Shown here in pieces: positions 60,799-64,000 of a DNA stretch of 64,000 bases. Under the pieces are notes generated by a model that saw only the letters and a list, made by a program, of their open reading frames with translations, did no database searches and was not told the DNA's origin. The DNA comes from Artocarpus heterophyllus (lineage: Eukaryota > Streptophyta > Magnoliopsida > Rosales > Moraceae). The stretch is taken from the NCBI GenBank assembly GCA_025403435.1, contig CM046345.1, positions 14,389,930 to 14,453,929 of the forward strand, read 5' to 3'. Position numbers and translations under genes: made by a program. The stretch's first letter is position 1. Each line of letters begins with the position of its first letter.

Positions 60799-63700
60799 AT
60801 GACGACGATGAAAGCGCCGAGCCCAGACGCGATCTCGACCATACTGGCGAACCCCTCCCCCGACACCTCCGCCGACATGCCGGAGATCGTTGTCCAGATC
60901 CTCGATCTCACCTCCAAGGGGAACCGATACATGTGAGACTTCTTCCCAAAATCTTAGGGTTTTTGATATCTTCACGAAAAAGGTTCAGATTTTTGCTTCG
61001 ATCTTCTGTTATGCTTTGTTCACTCCCAGTCATTTTTCTTTTTCTGCTCACGGTTTTGTTGTCTTTCAAATGGAATTTATAGTCCTTTTTTTTTTTTTTG
61101 GTTCTTCTATGTGAACTGAAATCTAAAATTTTCCTGGTTGAATTTTGTTTTAGGTTTACTGCTAATGATGGGAAGAAGAAGCTAAAAGGAATTCTCCCAT
61201 CACACCTGACTTCTCAGATTATCTCAGGAGAGGTTCAGAATCTCGGTCTTAGTGCGCATCCTTGATTACTCCCTCAATGATATTCCAAGCAAGTCAGAAA
61301 AGTAAGATCTGACTACAATTTGCTTCTCAAAATGTGTCCAGGCAATATTGATTCTCAGTTTGTAGTTATAATTTCGTTTTGGTGATTGTTTTGTTCTGTT
61401 CAGATATGTAATTGTAACAAAGTGTGAAACGGTTTCTCCTGCACTTGAAATGGAGTTCAAGAGTGAGGAAACTGGCATTTTATTGAAGCCAAAGCAAGAG
61501 GTTGAGATCAAGAGGGAGGTGAAAAGGGAGGATCTTGGGCATAATGGGATCATGTTGAAGCCTAAGCAAGAAATGGTTGCAAAATCGGCTGCTCAAATTG
61601 TCCATGAGCAGCATGGAAAGTGAGTGTTTTATGTGTACTGCTGCTGCTGATTGTTATTGTATTTTATTCCTCATTTTATGATTGAATTCATGTTAGTTGA
61701 CCCACCTGGTTTCTCTTGTTATGGATTTCAGTATGCCACCATCTGCCCGAATGGCAATGACTCGTAGAGTTCACCCCCTTGTTTCTTTGAACCCTTATCA
61801 AGGAAGTTGGACAATAAAGGTCCGTGTTACAAATAAGGGAACCATGCGTACATACAAAAATGCTAGAGGTGAAGGCTGCGTCTTTAATGTGGAGTTGACT
61901 GATGAAGATGTAAGCCATAAACCTCTTTTTTTTGTGTGTGAATTTGTATGATCTCCACTTATGTTCAAAATGATATAACTCGTTGGAAGATTGATTTTAA
62001 TTTTGTGGTAAATTTGTTACAGGGCACCCAAATTCAAGCAACAATGTTTAATGAAGCTGCAAGGAAGTTCTATGACAAATTTCAATTGGGGAAGGTTTAC
62101 TATATCTCAAAGGGAACTCTAAAGGTTGCTAACAAACAGTTTAAGACGGTGCAAAATGATTATGAGATGACTTTGAATGAGAATTCCGAAGTGGAAGAAG
62201 CAAGCAATGAAGCAGCTTTTGTTCCTGAAACAAAATTCAATTTTGTTCCGATTGAAATGTTGGGTCCCTACGTCAATGGGAGGGAACTTGTTGGTAAGGA
62301 GCCTCTCTTGAAATTTATTTGGACTCATATAATTTTTTATTCTGCTAACCTTTTTTTTTCATGCTATACTTTCAGATGTTATAGGAGTTGTCCAAAGTGT
62401 ATCTCCTACAATGAGTATCAGAAGAAAGAGCAATGATGAAACTATCCCAAAACGTGATATAACAATTGCTGATGAAAGGTAAGTGTATGCCCTTTCAGAT
62501 TTGCAATTGGATGACAAATTTGTCATGCTATTTTACACTTTGGTAATCTGAATTGCAGCAAAAAGACAGTTGTAGTGTCATTGTGGAATGAGCTTGCAAC
62601 AAGTGTAGGCCAGGAATTGCTAGATATTGCTGAGCAATCTCCTGTAGTTGCCTATTAAGTCTGTTAAAGTTGGAGATTTTCAAGGTATTTAGAAGTTGTA
62701 ATAGGATAAAATGGTTTGAGTTTACATATTGATTATCAAGTAGAATACAGTGGAAGATCTTACGCTCTTTTACTCCCTGTTGAAGGTTTATCTTTGTCAG
62801 CACTAAGTAGGAGCACTGTCGTGGTAAATCCAAATACACCTGAAGCTAAGAAGTTGAAATCTTGGTAAGCTATTATCAGAAAGCTATAATCTAACTCACT
62901 AAACCTGTTGTTCCCTCTTCATGCCCTCATGTATGTGATTTTAATATCCTTTCTTTTTGCGCAGGTATGATTCTGAAGGTAGGGGATCGCCAATGGCCTC
63001 TGTTGGCACTGGTATGAGCCCATCAGCAAGGGGTGGATTAAGATCCATGTACTCTGACAGAGTTTTCTTGTCCCATATAACTGAAAACCCATCATTGGGC
63101 GAGGACAAGGTATTATATCATCAGTTCCTAGTTTCAGAAAGATATTTTCTTAGGCCTGCGACATTGTGCTTTACTTGTGATGCGTACTGAAGATATATCA
63201 TCTGTTTTGCAGCCGGTGTTTTTCAGCATTAGAGCATATATAAGTTCTATTAAGCCTGATCAGACAATGTGGTATCGTGCTTGCCAAACTTGCAACAAGA
63301 AAGTCACAGAGTCTATTGGATCTGGTTACTGGTGTGAAGGTTGCCAGAAGAATGATGAAGAGTGCTGTTTAAGGTATAACTCCCCAAACCCGTAATAATC
63401 ACCACATTGTTTCTTGAGCTTTGTAAAGTATCCAATGCATTTCTAATGTCTTTTTTACTTTTTCCTTCAGGTACATATTGGTAGTAAGAGTGTCAGATGC
63501 AAGTGGTGAGGCTTATGTCTCTGCCTTCAATGAAGAAGCAGAGAGGATTATTGGGTGCTCAGCTGATGAGCTTGATAAACTAAGATCACAGGTATGTAAT
63601 CATTGGAACAATGTGAATTACAGCCTAAACAAGTGAAAGTGGGAAAAACTGACATTGAATTTTCTTTTATTTGTATGTCTTTAGTTGGGAGAGGAGAACT

Positions 63701-63882
63701 CATACGAAATGAAATTGAAAGAAGCAACTTGGGTCCCTCATCTCTTCCGAATTAGTGTTTCTCAGAACGAGTACAACAACGAGAAGAGGCAGAGGATAAC
63801 AGTAAGGGCAGTTGCTCCAGTTGATTTTGCTGCTGAATCGAAATTTTTGCTAGAGGAGATATCAAAGATGAAAGCTTCCTGA
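60799..63882 (+). pseudogene. RPA1A: Replication protein A 70-kDa subunit, RPA1A-like, with two frameshifts
   Basis: Twelve coding exons: 60799-60932, 61154-61301, 61404-61619, 61732-61909, 62023-62293, 62376-62478, 62559-62684, 62786-62864, 62965-63109, 63213-63373, 63471-63591, 63685-63882. All borders are GT/AG. The total is 1880 nt, two more than a multiple of three, because of single extra bases near 61251 (exon 2, stop at 61263) and 62653 (exon 7, stop at 62656). Without them it would be about 625 residues, normal for plant RPA1. RPA1 is the large subunit of the trimer that coats single-stranded DNA. Domains: DBD-F (residues 1-115), a linker with LLKPKQE/MLKPKQE repeated, DBD-A from ~180 (NPYQGSWTIKVRVTNKG), DBD-B from ~310 (IGVVQSVSPTMSIRRK) and DBD-C from ~445 with a CX2CX13CX2C zinc finger (ACQTCNKK..YWCEGCQ). 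No C-terminal zinc-knuckle extension, which favours the A class. If the extra bases are sequence errors, the gene is intact. Confidence 0.9.
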
Positions 63883-64000
63883 ATCTGACACTGTCAATTT
63901 GCTAACTAATCAAGACCATGTCTGGGCTAATATAAGATATTGGTTTCCTTTTTGCTCGGTGGGGAAGTCTATTTTATTGTAAGGTGTGGATGCACAAGTT
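63883..64000 (+). other. 3' UTR of the RPA1-like gene (partial)
   Basis: The window ends 118 bases after the stop codon. No polyadenylation signal or next gene can be identified. Confidence 0.5.

Overview
The window looks like nuclear DNA of a flowering plant, most likely a eudicot. It is AT-rich, genes have many short exons with GT/AG introns, and much of it is Ty1/copia and Ty3/gypsy LTR retrotransposons. I recognise plant forms of three genes (complex I assembly factor CIA30, replication protein A large subunit RPA1, a GUX-type xylan glucuronosyltransferase fragment) but cannot name the species.

Left arm (1-20 kb). It opens in a chromovirus-like LTR whose last 756 bp are tandemly duplicated (1-3045), then a solo LTR with a perfect 5-bp target duplication (3865-4542). 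Two host genes follow tail to tail: an unnamed Ser-rich protein built of three tandem repeats (6200-8457, +) and a seven-coding-exon CIA30/NDUFAF1-like gene (9654-12283, -; 5' UTR exon near 13000). From 13.5 to 20.3 kb there is no gene, only a foldback element, short hAT-like MITEs, a decayed LTR remnant and a 640-bp solo LTR.

Mega-nest (20303-60177). This 40-kb stretch is one Russian-doll insertion that can be unwrapped from target-site duplications. An old solo copia LTR (TTATT/TTGTT) is split by a Tat-like Ty3 element (21964-59816, TSD GTTTC). That element carries decayed gag-pol on the minus strand and an extra antisense ORF on the plus strand. The antisense ORF was hit by a mosaic solo LTR (24591-26560, TSD CAGCC) and by a young, nearly intact copia element (26590-51661, TSD CCCCC, LTRs about 99.6% identical over 1610 bp). 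One LTR of that young copia element is broken by a 15.7-kb block of unrelated DNA (34315-50044) with a 9-bp direct repeat at its edges. The block starts inside a truncated GUX exon and itself holds a foldback element, split by a Ty3 chromovirus, which is split by another solo LTR.

Right arm (60.2-64 kb). A complete 12-coding-exon RPA1-like gene (60799-63882, +) sits just outside the nest. Its upstream region holds four E2F-type sites, as expected of an S-phase gene, but the coding sequence has two uncompensated 1-base insertions, so it is either a young pseudogene or carries sequence errors.

The most unusual features are the depth of the nest, the 15.7-kb block inside a young LTR, GC-rich palindrome arrays in two different LTR families and in one copia leader, and the three-repeat protein. 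I found no RNA genes, CRISPR arrays or bacterial-type features.
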